Assembly: GCF_017656155.1 (NCBI RefSeq)
Contig: NZ_JACDOH010000001.1
Span: forward strand, 124,001-188,000
DNA from: Thermosyntropha sp.
GTDB lineage: Bacteria > Bacillota > Syntrophomonadia > Syntrophomonadales > Syntrophomonadaceae
Reading direction: 5' to 3'
Length of the DNA: 64,000 bases
The first letter of the stretch is position 1, and each line of letters starts with the position of its first letter. Positions 56,212 to 64,000 of the stretch are shown here, piece by piece. The notes under the pieces are model-generated. The model was not told the DNA's origin. It searched no databases and saw only the letters and a list, made by a program, of their open reading frames with translations. A program made the position numbers and the translations under genes.

Positions 56212-57501
56212 ATGGAAGAAAGGTTTGATGCCATAATAGTCGGAGGAGGACTTGCAGGTTTAGGAGCAGCATATACTTTGGCCAGCGAAGGATTGGAGGT
56301 CTTGCTTTTAGAAAGAGGCGATTATTCCGGGGCTAAAAATGTTACCGGAGGTCGCATTTATGTAAATCCGGTGCGGGATATGTATCCTGACCTTTGGAAA
56401 AAGGCACCATTCGAAAGATTTATAGCCCATGAAGAAGTAACGGTTATGGCTAAGGAGCGCTCTATTACCGTCCGTTACAGTGGGGAAGAGCTTAAAAAGG
56501 AGCCTTATCAGAGCTACAGCATTTTGCGCGCCAAATTTGACCGCTGGTTTGCCAAACAGGCAGAACGCAAAGGAGCTATGATTGTAACTAAAAGCAAGGT
56601 TGATGATTTAATACGGGAAAATGGAAGGATAGCAGGGGTTATTACCGGCGGAGAAGAACTTAAGGCAGATGTTGTTATTGCCTGTGACGGGGTTCTTTCT
56701 TTAACAGCTGAAAAAGCCGGACTGCGCAGCCCTGGAAATCCTAAGGATTATGCAGTAGGAGTAAAGGAAGTAATTGAACTTGACCCGGCAGTTATTGAGG
56801 ACAGGTTTGCCCTTGCCGATGGAGAAGGAGCTGCCCGTCTTTTCATGGGGGAAGTTACCAAAGGCATGTTCGGCGGAGGCTTTTTATATACCAACAAAGA
56901 GAGTATAAGTTTGGGACTGGTAGTAAGTATCAAAGAGCTTATGGAAAATAAACAGGGTATTGAAATTCCGGTTATGTTTGAAGAATTTAAAAATCGGCCG
57001 GAAATAGCAGCTCTTATAAAAGGAGGACAGACTGCTGAATATTCAGCTCATGTTATCCCGGAAGGCGGCTATAAAGCTTTAACCAGGCTTTATGGTGATG
57101 GCATTTTAGTTGCAGGAGATGCGGCCGGTTTTGCAATGAATATAGGAGTTACGGTAAGAGGAATGGAATATGCTTTAGCTTCAGGCTATTATGCGGCTAA
57201 AGCTGTTATAAAGGCAAAAGAAAAAGGCGATTTTAGCGCAAAGACCCTTTCGATATATGAAGATATGCTTAAGTCAAGTTTTGTTATGAGAGATTTCATA
57301 AACTTTAAAGAAGCTCCTCATGTTCTGGAAAATCCCAGGTTCTTTAATTACTACCCGGAACTTGTCGGCAATATTATGCGCGACTTGTATGCGGTTCCGG
57401 CCGGACCCAAAGAAAAACTTTATCCAACGGTTAAGAGATACCTGGGCTTTAAGCAGCTTTGGGCTATGGCAGGCGATATGCGGAAGGTGATGAAAATATG
57501 A
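56212..57501 (+). CDS. fixC: FixC-type electron-transfer flavoprotein dehydrogenase
   Basis: This is a 429-residue FAD protein of the FixC/ETF-quinone oxidoreductase family. The dinucleotide fold is IIVGGGLAGLGAAYTLA, then the family segment GDYSGAKNVTGGRIYVNPV. GDAAGFAMNIGVTVRGMEYALASG contacts FAD. FixC with FixX accepts electrons from FixAB and passes them to a membrane quinone. ATG at 56212 fits AAGGTGAGG; its stop overlaps the fixX start as ATGA. Confidence 0.93.
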   Translation: MEERFDAIIVGGGLAGLGAAYTLASEGLEVLLLERGDYSGAKNVTGGRIYVNPVRDMYPDLWKKAPFERFIAHEEVTVMAKERSITVRYSGEELKKEPYQSYSILRAKFDRWFAKQAERKGAMIVTKSKVDDLIRENGRIAGVITGGEELKADVVIACDGVLSLTAEKAGLRSPGNPKDYAVGVKEVIELDPAVIEDRFALADGEGAARLFMGEVTKGMFGGGFLYTNKESISLGLVVSIKELMENKQGIEIPVMFEEFKNRPEIAALIKGGQTAEYSAHVIPEGGYKALTRLYGDGILVAGDAAGFAMNIGVTVRGMEYALASGYYAAKAVIKAKEKGDFSAKTLSIYEDMLKSSFVMRDFINFKEAPHVLENPRFFNYYPELVGNIMRDLYAVPAGPKEKLYPTVKRYLGFKQLWAMAGDMRKVMKI

Positions 57502-57782
57502 GCGAAACCTTAAATTTAAAGGCCAAATTAGGACTTAATGTTTTTAAAGAAGACAAAGAGAGACATATCAATATAAAGCCGGGGATGGAAAAAGACCCGC
57601 GCTTAAAGAGGGCGGTTCTGGTATGTCCGGCCGGACTTTACAGCTTAAATGAACAGGGTGAGGTAGAGTTTACCATTGACGGCTGCCTGGAATGTGGAAC
57701 CTGCCGCATAGCATGTGGCACGGAGGTTTTAGAGTGGAAATATCCCAATGGCGGCTCTGGGGTTCAATTCAGGTTTGGATAA
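57498..57782 (+). CDS. fixX: Ferredoxin-like protein FixX
   Basis: The 94-residue protein starts MSETLNLKAKLGLNVFKEDK and has CPAGLY and CLECGTCRIAC for a 4Fe-4S cluster, ending WKYPNGGSGVQFRFG. It is closely similar in layout to E. coli FixX. It works with FixC as the ferredoxin arm. The ATG overlaps the fixC stop, so longer upstream frames are not real. Confidence 0.93.
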   Translation: MSETLNLKAKLGLNVFKEDKERHINIKPGMEKDPRLKRAVLVCPAGLYSLNEQGEVEFTIDGCLECGTCRIACGTEVLEWKYPNGGSGVQFRFG

Positions 57783-57805
57783 AAATATCAAAGGAGGTTT
57801 TGCAG

Positions 57806-58555
57806 ATGAATGTTGTGGTAGCTATGAAACAAATTCCTGACCTACAGCAGATAAGGATTAAAAACCGCCAGCCGGTTTTTGACGATGTGCCTCTTACTTT
57901 TGGAAGCATTGATAAAAATGCTCTGGAGGCCGGAGTAAATTTAAAAGAAAATGGGCTGGCTGATAAGGTGATTGTTCTTTCCGCCGGCAACGAAGATTTG
58001 GAGGATACAATAAAAGAGGCTTTAGCTGCTGGAGCAGATGAAGCATTTCTTATTTTGGGCGATGATCTTAACGGAGCTGAAAGCAGCGTTATAGCTCAAG
58101 TTTTAACTGCAGGGATTAAACAGATAGAAGATGTAGGACTTATTCTTTTTGGAGAAGGCAGCGGGGATAATTACTCAGGGCAGGTAGGCTCAAGGGTAGC
58201 TGAAATTTTAGGATGGCCTCAGGTAGGTTATGCCGGAGCTGTAAAGGTAGAAGGGAATAAAGCGGTGGTAACCAGGGTTTTGGAAGACGCGGAAGAAGTG
58301 GTGGAAGTTTCTCTTCCGGCTGTTATAACTGTGGTTTCCGGCATAAATGAAGCGCGAATTCCTTCGGTAACACAGATTTTAAAGGCAGGAAAGAAGCCGA
58401 AAGAAATAGTGGAAGAAGATGAACTGGACGAAATAAACAAGGATGCTCTCATTACTACGGTAAGCAATTTGGCTCCCGAAAGCGACCGCAAGCGCGTAGT
58501 AGTCAAGAGTACAGCTGAACTTGTTGATAAACTGAAAAGTGAGAACATGATTTAG
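57806..58555 (+). CDS. etfB: Electron transfer flavoprotein beta subunit (FixA-type)
   Basis: This 249-residue subunit begins MNVVVAMKQIPDLQQIRIKN and contains the FixA-like GEGSGDNYSGQVGSRVAEIL motif in place of the usual short-chain ETF sequence. It should carry the FAD that takes electrons from NADH in bifurcating FixABCX. ATG at 57806 follows AAGGAGG; an upstream GTG-type frame is rejected. Confidence 0.92.
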   Translation: MNVVVAMKQIPDLQQIRIKNRQPVFDDVPLTFGSIDKNALEAGVNLKENGLADKVIVLSAGNEDLEDTIKEALAAGADEAFLILGDDLNGAESSVIAQVLTAGIKQIEDVGLILFGEGSGDNYSGQVGSRVAEILGWPQVGYAGAVKVEGNKAVVTRVLEDAEEVVEVSLPAVITVVSGINEARIPSVTQILKAGKKPKEIVEEDELDEINKDALITTVSNLAPESDRKRVVVKSTAELVDKLKSENMI

Positions 58556-58570
58556 GAGGGGGTGGCTTTT

Positions 58571-59491
58571 ATGGCAGGAATTTTAGTTTTCAGCGATAGA
58601 ACTAATTTGGCATTGGAAATTTTGACAGCAGCCGGGGTTATCGGCGGAACAGCTAAGGTGTTGGTAATAAATAATGATGAACAGGCGCAGGCTTTATCTG
58701 ATGCCGGAGCTGACGTTTATAAATTAAGCAATGATGATATAAGCTTGGCTGATGTAGGACAGGTTGCCGAAGTTTTAAAGGAAGCGGCAGAAAAGCTTAA
58801 TGCTGACATTATTCTTCTATCTTCCAACCGTAGAGGAAAAGAATTGGCTGGGAGATTGGCCCAGAAGATAGGAGCCGGATGCTTAACTGATGTTTCAGCT
58901 ATCAATGTTAATGGAGATAAGATTGAATGTCAGCGCAATGCTTTAGGTGGGGCAACTGTAGCTACCCAGTACATAAACGGGGATAAAAAGGTTATAGCTG
59001 TATCTCCACGCAGCTTTGCTCCATTTGCCGGAAGCGGAGGCAGTATAAACGAGATCGATATAACTATTCCCGCTTCAACGGTGAAGGTGCTGGAAGTAAA
59101 GCCGAAAGCTGCTGATACAGTTGATATTGCTGCGGCTGAAAAATTAGTAATAGTAGGGCAGGGTCTTAATAGCAAAGATGACATTCCTATGATTGAGGAG
59201 TTGGCTGCCAAAATTGGAGCGGAAGTTGCCTGCTCCAAACCGGTAGCCACCGATAAGAAATGGTTTTCCGAAGAGCACGTAGTAGGACTTTCCGGAAAGA
59301 TATGCAAGCCGGAACTGGCCATTATTTTAGGGGTATCCGGACAGGTTCAGTTTACCGTAGGTATAAGAGATGCTAAAGTGATTGCAGCTGTAAATACAGA
59401 TGAAAATGCGACTATAAATACTATGGCAGACTATGTCCTTACCGCTGACCTGCATGAAGTGGTCAAGGAAATGAATGAGATTTTGGGATAG
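58571..59491 (+). CDS. etfA: Electron transfer flavoprotein alpha subunit (FixB-type)
   Basis: This 306-residue subunit has an N-terminal domain and a C-terminal FAD domain with GLSGKICKPELAIILGVSG and an AVNTDENATINTMADYVLTADLHE ending. It completes a FixABCX (EtfABCX) set with etfB, fixC and fixX. ATG at 58571 lies 8 bases after TAGGAGGGGG; a GTG at 58562 overlaps that site. A strong terminator follows. Confidence 0.93.
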   Translation: MAGILVFSDRTNLALEILTAAGVIGGTAKVLVINNDEQAQALSDAGADVYKLSNDDISLADVGQVAEVLKEAAEKLNADIILLSSNRRGKELAGRLAQKIGAGCLTDVSAINVNGDKIECQRNALGGATVATQYINGDKKVIAVSPRSFAPFAGSGGSINEIDITIPASTVKVLEVKPKAADTVDIAAAEKLVIVGQGLNSKDDIPMIEELAAKIGAEVACSKPVATDKKWFSEEHVVGLSGKICKPELAIILGVSGQVQFTVGIRDAKVIAAVNTDENATINTMADYVLTADLHEVVKEMNEILG

Positions 59492-59531
59492 TTAGAAAAA
59501 AGTTGATTTAAAAATAAACATATTTTTCGGT

Positions 59532-59579
59532 AAAATCAGCATAAAGCTTTATAAAGCTTTATGCTGATTTTTTTTGGTT
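59532..59579 (+). terminator. Terminator after etfA
   Basis: A perfect 18-bp stem AAAATCAGCATAAAGCTT / AAGCTTTATGCTGATTTT (59532-59549, 59554-59571) with a TATA loop is followed by TTTT. It is the longest perfect hairpin noticed in the window. Confidence 0.9.
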
Positions 59580-59614
59580 GGTAAATTTTTAAACAAGATG
59601 TAAATGTTTGTAAA

Positions 59615-59643
59615 TCAATATCTTGTAAAAAGAGCATATAAAT
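59615..59643 (+). promoter_or_regulatory. Possible sigma-E-like promoter of prkA
   Basis: TCAATAT (59615-59621) and CATATAAAT (59635-59643) have 13 bases between them. They resemble the mother-cell sigma-E pattern (ATATT then CATACAAT-like) known to drive prkA and yhbH in Bacillus. The match is partial. Confidence 0.4.
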
Positions 59644-59709
59644 ATAACATTAGAAGCTCTTTCTTTAGTTTTTAATGGGGAAAGTTTTTTTAAGGGAGGG
59701 GACAATTAG

Positions 59710-61635
59710 ATGTCTGATGACTTTAACCGCCTGATTAAAGAAGACAGAGAAAGAAGAAAACATGAGAGTTTTAGAGGGACTTTTCTGGATTATCTTAATA
59801 TAGTTAAAGAAAACAAAGATGTAGCGATGCTGGCTCATGAAAGGATGTACCGGCTCATTACTGAACCGGGGACAGAAGTCGTAAAGACGGAGGATGACCC
59901 CCGTTTAAGGCGTATTTACGGGCATGATATTATAAAAAGATATAGGTTTTTTGCCGACGATTTCTTTGGGATTGATAAAACCATTATGGAGATAGTCCGG
60001 TACTTTCATTCTGCGGCTATGCGGGGTGAAGAATCGAGACAGGTATTGTATCTGGTGGGACCGGTAGGGTCCGGAAAATCCTCTATTATGGAAAGCCTTA
60101 AAAGAGCCCTGGAAAACAGCCCGCCTATTTATGCTTTAGAGGGATGTCCTATGCGGGAAGAACCTCTGCATCTGCTTCCCAAGCACTTAAGGCCTGAATT
60201 TGAAAGGATTTTAGGGGTAAAGATTGAAGGGGATTTATGTCCGATATGCAGATATCGCCTGATTAATGAATATAAGGGGGAATATGAAAAATTCGGGGTA
60301 GTAACGGTTGATTTTTCTGTCCGTTCGCGTAAAGGGATAGCGGTTGTGCCTCCGGTTGACCCTAATAATCAGGATACCTCGGTGCTTATTGGTTCGGTAG
60401 ACATATCTAAAATGGATTTGTATCCGGAAGATGATCCGCGGGTTTTAACGCTTAATGGAGCCTTTAATGCTGGTAACCGTGGTATTGTAGAGTTTATTGA
60501 GATATTTAAAAATGATGTTGAATATCTACATACCATAATTACCGCTACTCAGGAAAAATCAATACCTTCTCCCGGAAAAGGACCTATGATTTATTTTGAT
60601 GGCATAATTCTGGCTCACTCTAATGAAGCGGAATGGAACAAATTTAAATCAGATAACACTAATGAAGCTATTTTAGACCGCATAGTAAAGATAGAGGTTC
60701 CTTATTGTCTGGAATTAGACCAGGAAGTAAAGATATATCGCAAAATTTTGAGACAGAGCAAGTTTGATGCTCATATTGCTCCTCATACTATTGAAGTGGC
60801 TTCAATGTTTGCCATTTTAAGCCGCCTTAATCCTTCCAACAAGGTAGATATAATGACTAAGATGCGTATTTACAATGGGGAAGAGATAGTTCAAAAAGAT
60901 GCTCAGCCGCGGATTGATATTCAGGAGTTAAGAGAAGAAGCGGGCAAGGAAGGGTTTAAAGGTATATCTACCCGCTTTATTATGAAGGCTATAGATAATG
61001 CCTTATCTGAATCTCCTCATAATTGCATAAATCCCATTATTGTTATGGAATCCCTGATAAAATCGGTTAAAGCGACTGATATGCCGGATGATGAGAAACA
61101 GAAGCTCTTGGGGTATCTTAAGGATACCATAAAGAAAGAGTATCACCGCATATTAGAAAAGGAGATCACCAGAGCCTTTATTCATGGTTATCGTGAACAG
61201 GCAGAAACTTTATTTAACAATTATTTAGATCATGCAGAAGCTTTTGTAAATAAAACTAAGCTCAAAGACAAGAATACTGGCGAAGAGTTGGAACCGGATG
61301 AAAAATTTATGGAATCTATCGAGGCTCAGATAGGACTTACAGGAAATGCGGCCAAAGGCTTCAGGCATGATGTTACTTCCTATATGTTTTCCCTTTTGCG
61401 CAATAAAAAGAAAATTGATTATGAAAGTTATGAACCTTTAAGAGAGGCTATTGAAAAGAAACTGACTGCTTCGGTGCGCGAAATTTCCCGTGTTATTACC
61501 AGTGCCAGAGTTAGGGATGAGGAACAAAAGCGCAAATATGATGCGATGGTAGAAGAGATGAAAAGGAACGGTTATTGTGATCACTGCTGTAATGTAGTTT
61601 TGAAGTATGCAGCTAATAATTTGTGGAGAGACTGA
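59710..61635 (+). CDS. prkA: PrkA family AAA-domain serine protein kinase
   Basis: This 641-residue protein has an AAA domain with Walker A GPVGSGKSS (~117-125) and a C-terminal kinase-like domain with REISRVITSARVRDEEQKRK. CPICRYRLINEYKG is a conserved cysteine-containing loop. PrkA, YhbH and SpoVR are encoded together in spore-formers and in other bacteria, where the trio influences stress or sporulation; the exact chemistry is unclear. The ATG follows AAGGGAGGGG. Confidence 0.95.
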   Translation: MSDDFNRLIKEDRERRKHESFRGTFLDYLNIVKENKDVAMLAHERMYRLITEPGTEVVKTEDDPRLRRIYGHDIIKRYRFFADDFFGIDKTIMEIVRYFHSAAMRGEESRQVLYLVGPVGSGKSSIMESLKRALENSPPIYALEGCPMREEPLHLLPKHLRPEFERILGVKIEGDLCPICRYRLINEYKGEYEKFGVVTVDFSVRSRKGIAVVPPVDPNNQDTSVLIGSVDISKMDLYPEDDPRVLTLNGAFNAGNRGIVEFIEIFKNDVEYLHTIITATQEKSIPSPGKGPMIYFDGIILAHSNEAEWNKFKSDNTNEAILDRIVKIEVPYCLELDQEVKIYRKILRQSKFDAHIAPHTIEVASMFAILSRLNPSNKVDIMTKMRIYNGEEIVQKDAQPRIDIQELREEAGKEGFKGISTRFIMKAIDNALSESPHNCINPIIVMESLIKSVKATDMPDDEKQKLLGYLKDTIKKEYHRILEKEITRAFIHGYREQAETLFNNYLDHAEAFVNKTKLKDKNTGEELEPDEKFMESIEAQIGLTGNAAKGFRHDVTSYMFSLLRNKKKIDYESYEPLREAIEKKLTASVREISRVITSARVRDEEQKRKYDAMVEEMKRNGYCDHCCNVVLKYAANNLWRD

Positions 61636-61645
61636 GGGTGGTTTT

Positions 61646-62815
61646 ATGGCTGTCTTTCGGGATTTTGAAGGTGAAGGAAGGGACAGGAGCGCTGAGGATC
61701 GCAGGAGGCACAGAGAGCTGGTAGAAGATTCCATAAAGCGGAATATAGGCAGTATAGTGGCAGAAGAAAGTATCATTGGGCAAAGTAAGGAAAAGGTATT
61801 TAAAATACCAATAAGAGGAATAAAGGAATACCGATTTGTTTATGGAGAAAACAGACCGGGGGTAGCCTCAGGCAAGGGTGATGAAAAGAGAGGTCAGAGA
61901 ATTCCGGGAAATAGAGGGGGAGAGATTCCCCAGGCAGGGAATGGAGCAGGAAGTATAGAGGGTGAGGATATTTATGAAACTGAAATCACTTTGGAAGAAT
62001 TGATTGAATATATGTTTGAAGATTTAGATCTTCCGTATATGGAAAAAAAGAAGTTCTCCTATATTCAATCAGAAAAAAGCACTAAGAGGTGGGGGATACA
62101 GAGAAAAGGGATTCCCCCGCGCCTTAACAAAAAAAGGTCTATGATGGAGAGGATAAAGCGGAAGAAAGCTGCAGAGAGGACATTAAGGGAATTAGGATTG
62201 GATGAGGAAATAGAAAGATTCCCCTTTAGCGAGGAAGATCTGCGCTATCAACGGGTAAAAGAAGACATAAGACCGGAGTCTAATGCTGTTGTTATATGTA
62301 TTATGGATAATTCAGGCTCCATGTATCTAAGTAAAAAGTATATGGCGCGCAGCTTTTTTTTCCTGCTCTATCAGTTTGTCCGCTATCGTTATGCCAATGT
62401 GGATCTAGTATTTATAAATCATACTACTACGGCTAAAGAGGTAGATGAAGATTCTTTTTTTCATAGGGGAGAATCAGGAGGGACTATAATCAGCAGCGGC
62501 TATGAAAAGGCTTTGGAAATTATAAATGAGAGGTATGACAAAGAGATCTGGAATATATATGCGTTTCACTGCAGTGATGGTGATAACTGGCCGGAAGATA
62601 TAGCCAGAGCAGTAGAAAAGGCTAAGGAGCTTGCTGAGGTGTGTAATTTGTTCGGCTATGGTGAAATTGTTTCTTCCTGGAGTCCTGCCAGTACTATGTT
62701 AAGTGAATATAAGAAGGTCATAAATGCTCCAAATTTTGTTTGTGTTATTTTGAGCAGCAAGGAAGACATATGGCCTGCCTTTAAAAAAATATTAACGGTC
62801 GCCGAGAAGGAGTGA
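61646..62815 (+). CDS. yhbH: YhbH-family protein (DUF444, VWA-like)
   Basis: The 389-residue protein begins MAVFRDFEGEGRDRSAEDRR and has a lysine/arginine-rich middle and a C-terminal von Willebrand A-like domain with IMDNSGSM (~218-225). The Bacillus counterpart is needed for efficient sporulation. ATG at 61646 follows GAGGGTGG; longer upstream frames inside prkA lack a start signal. It lies 10 bases after prkA. Confidence 0.93.
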   Translation: MAVFRDFEGEGRDRSAEDRRRHRELVEDSIKRNIGSIVAEESIIGQSKEKVFKIPIRGIKEYRFVYGENRPGVASGKGDEKRGQRIPGNRGGEIPQAGNGAGSIEGEDIYETEITLEELIEYMFEDLDLPYMEKKKFSYIQSEKSTKRWGIQRKGIPPRLNKKRSMMERIKRKKAAERTLRELGLDEEIERFPFSEEDLRYQRVKEDIRPESNAVVICIMDNSGSMYLSKKYMARSFFFLLYQFVRYRYANVDLVFINHTTTAKEVDEDSFFHRGESGGTIISSGYEKALEIINERYDKEIWNIYAFHCSDGDNWPEDIARAVEKAKELAEVCNLFGYGEIVSSWSPASTMLSEYKKVINAPNFVCVILSSKEDIWPAFKKILTVAEKE

Positions 62816-62819
62816 TAAG

Positions 62820-64000
62820 GTGGGGTGTGATTATATAATAGATGACCTCATTAAATATAATCAAAAAATAGAGGAGATCGCCCGGGATAAAGGGCTTGAT
62901 TTTTATCCTCAGGAGTTTGAGCTTTGCTCATATGAGGAGATGATAGGGTATGAGGCGTATTCAGGCATGCCTGCCCGTTATCCCCATTGGAGTTTTGGCA
63001 AAGCTTATGAGCGGAAGAAAACTTTCTATCGCTATAATCTGACCGGACTTCCTTATGAGATGGTCATAAATTCTAATCCTTGCTTGGCGTATCTTATGAA
63101 AGATAATACCGTGCTTCTACAGATACTTACCATGGCTCATGTGTATGGGCATAATGATTTTTTTAAAAATAACCGACTTTTTAAAACAGGCACCAGAGCT
63201 GAAAACACCATAGAAATGTTTAAAACCCATGCGGATAAGATAAGAACTTATATTGCTGATCCCAGCATAGGGTATGTTAAGGTTGAGAGGATACTTGATG
63301 CTGTGCATTCTATACGTTTTCAGACGGTAAGGATTGTGGGAGAAAAGCGTTTAAGCAAAGAAGAAATAAAAGCCAGGCTTATAGATCAGTTTATGCCTAA
63401 ACCGAGTGAACATCCCCTCCTGGAAGACAGTTATAATGTGAAAATGCCTGATCTTAATAAAATTCCTTTGATGCCGGAAGATGACCTTTTGCTTTTTATA
63501 TATGAACATGCTCCTTTAAAGGATTGGGAAAAGGATATAGTCATGATGGTGAGGGAAGAGAGTCTTTATTTCTTGCCTCAGATGGAGACCAAAATTATGA
63601 ACGAAGGCTGGGCCAGCTACTGGCATTATCAGATTTTAAGCAGTATGGATTTGCCTGATAATTTATATTTAGAGTTTTTAAAGAGACATAATCAGGTGAT
63701 TGCTGCGATAGAAGGAGGCATTAATCCTTATCATCTGGGCTTTAAAATATTTGAAAAATTGGCACGGAAAAATGGAACTGATTTTATTTTTGAAGTGCGA
63801 AATGAAGAGAGGGATGTATCTTTCTTGCGCCGATATTTTGATAAAGAGCTGTGCAGGGAGCTTAATCTTTTTCAGTTTAAAAAGAGCGGGCGGGATTATG
63901 TAGTTACTGAAATTGCAGATGAGGAAGGTTTTGAAAAAATAAGAGAGACTTTGATTGCTAATACCGGGGTAAATACCATACCTGTTATTAAGGTTGCAGA
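62820..64000 (+). CDS. spoVR: SpoVR-family stage V sporulation protein, 5' part
   Basis: The frame opens at GTG 62820 (GTG GGG TGT GAT) behind AAGGAG and continues to the last base, so about 393 residues are present of a protein usually ~460-500 long. Visible SpoVR features are QEFELCSYEEMIGYEAYSGM, RYPHWSFGKAYE, EMVINSNPCLAYLM, and MAHVYGHNDFFKNN. SpoVR is involved in cortex assembly in Bacillus and travels with prkA and yhbH, as here. It ends at the window edge, so truncation is from sampling. Confidence 0.93.
   Translation, partial: MGCDYIIDDLIKYNQKIEEIARDKGLDFYPQEFELCSYEEMIGYEAYSGMPARYPHWSFGKAYERKKTFYRYNLTGLPYEMVINSNPCLAYLMKDNTVLLQILTMAHVYGHNDFFKNNRLFKTGTRAENTIEMFKTHADKIRTYIADPSIGYVKVERILDAVHSIRFQTVRIVGEKRLSKEEIKARLIDQFMPKPSEHPLLEDSYNVKMPDLNKIPLMPEDDLLLFIYEHAPLKDWEKDIVMMVREESLYFLPQMETKIMNEGWASYWHYQILSSMDLPDNLYLEFLKRHNQVIAAIEGGINPYHLGFKIFEKLARKNGTDFIFEVRNEERDVSFLRRYFDKELCRELNLFQFKKSGRDYVVTEIADEEGFEKIRETLIANTGVNTIPVIKVA

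Noticed and set aside
1-64000. CRISPR arrays, tRNA or rRNA genes, insertion sequences or prophage
   Set aside because: No array of regularly spaced repeats, no cloverleaf-type sequence, no transposase or integrase gene and no phage structural gene were found when reading both strands.

Overview
The window looks like the chromosome of a spore-forming, low-to-moderate G+C Firmicute of the class Clostridia. The evidence is the clostridial ribosomal-protein gene order (with adk, map, a KOW-domain gene and the ecfA1-ecfA2-ecfT trio), sporulation genes (cwlD, a CotF-like coat protein, prkA-yhbH-spoVR), a T-box leader, strong GGAGG ribosome binding sites, frequent GTG/TTG starts and many hairpin-plus-T terminators. 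Crotonase and acyl-CoA dehydrogenase genes, the latter beside a complete FixABCX (EtfABCX) set, would suit a fatty-acid-metabolising anaerobe such as a member of the Syntrophomonadaceae. That family assignment is inference.

Layout. (1) 1-13330: spc/alpha-type ribosomal operon from the tail of rplE to rplQ, then the ECF-transporter module and truA; rplM-rpsI follow behind their own promoter and a hairpin leader resembling the L13 autoregulatory leader. (2) 13494-16638: cwlD and two AmmeMemoRadiSam genes, a conserved system of unknown function. (3) 16832-20589: crotonase, a soluble PAS chemoreceptor, a decayed second chemoreceptor fused to a small membrane-protein gene, and a metallo-beta-lactamase-fold hydrolase. 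(4) 20682-27388: argCJBDFG behind a near-consensus promoter with an overlapping ArgR-like box; argH is absent. (5) 27393-33309: a hypothetical gene, a CotF-like protein, a dCache chemoreceptor, a DUF421 membrane protein, and a minus-strand run of HD-GYP phosphodiesterase, stand-alone pyruvate-kinase C-terminal domain and a 34-residue membrane peptide. (6) 33550-35553: a 667-residue orphan behind a perfect palindrome. (7) 35561-47214: branched-chain amino-acid cluster ilvD-ilvB-ilvN-ilvC-leuA-leuC-leuD-leuB-cimA under an isoleucine-type T-box (specifier AUC); cimA points to isoleucine synthesis through citramalate. (8) 47478-54822: a small orphan with palindromes upstream, a sugar-nucleotidyltransferase, a six-helix membrane chemoreceptor, a membrane-anchored hypothetical protein, a BaiN/HI0933-family flavoprotein and a MoxR-ATPase/VWA pair. 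(9) 55002-59491: acyl-CoA dehydrogenase with fixC-fixX-etfB-etfA, probably an electron-bifurcating or confurcating complex. (10) 59710-64000: prkA-yhbH-spoVR, with spoVR running off the window.

Most of the window is housekeeping or biosynthetic. The parts least explained by known biology are the AmmeMemoRadiSam pair, the HD-GYP/pyruvate-kinase-C/micropeptide operon, the 667-residue and 101-residue orphans with their palindromic operators, the MoxR/VWA pair, and the chemoreceptor remnant at 19.5 kb. I saw no CRISPR array, tRNA, rRNA, intact insertion sequence or prophage.
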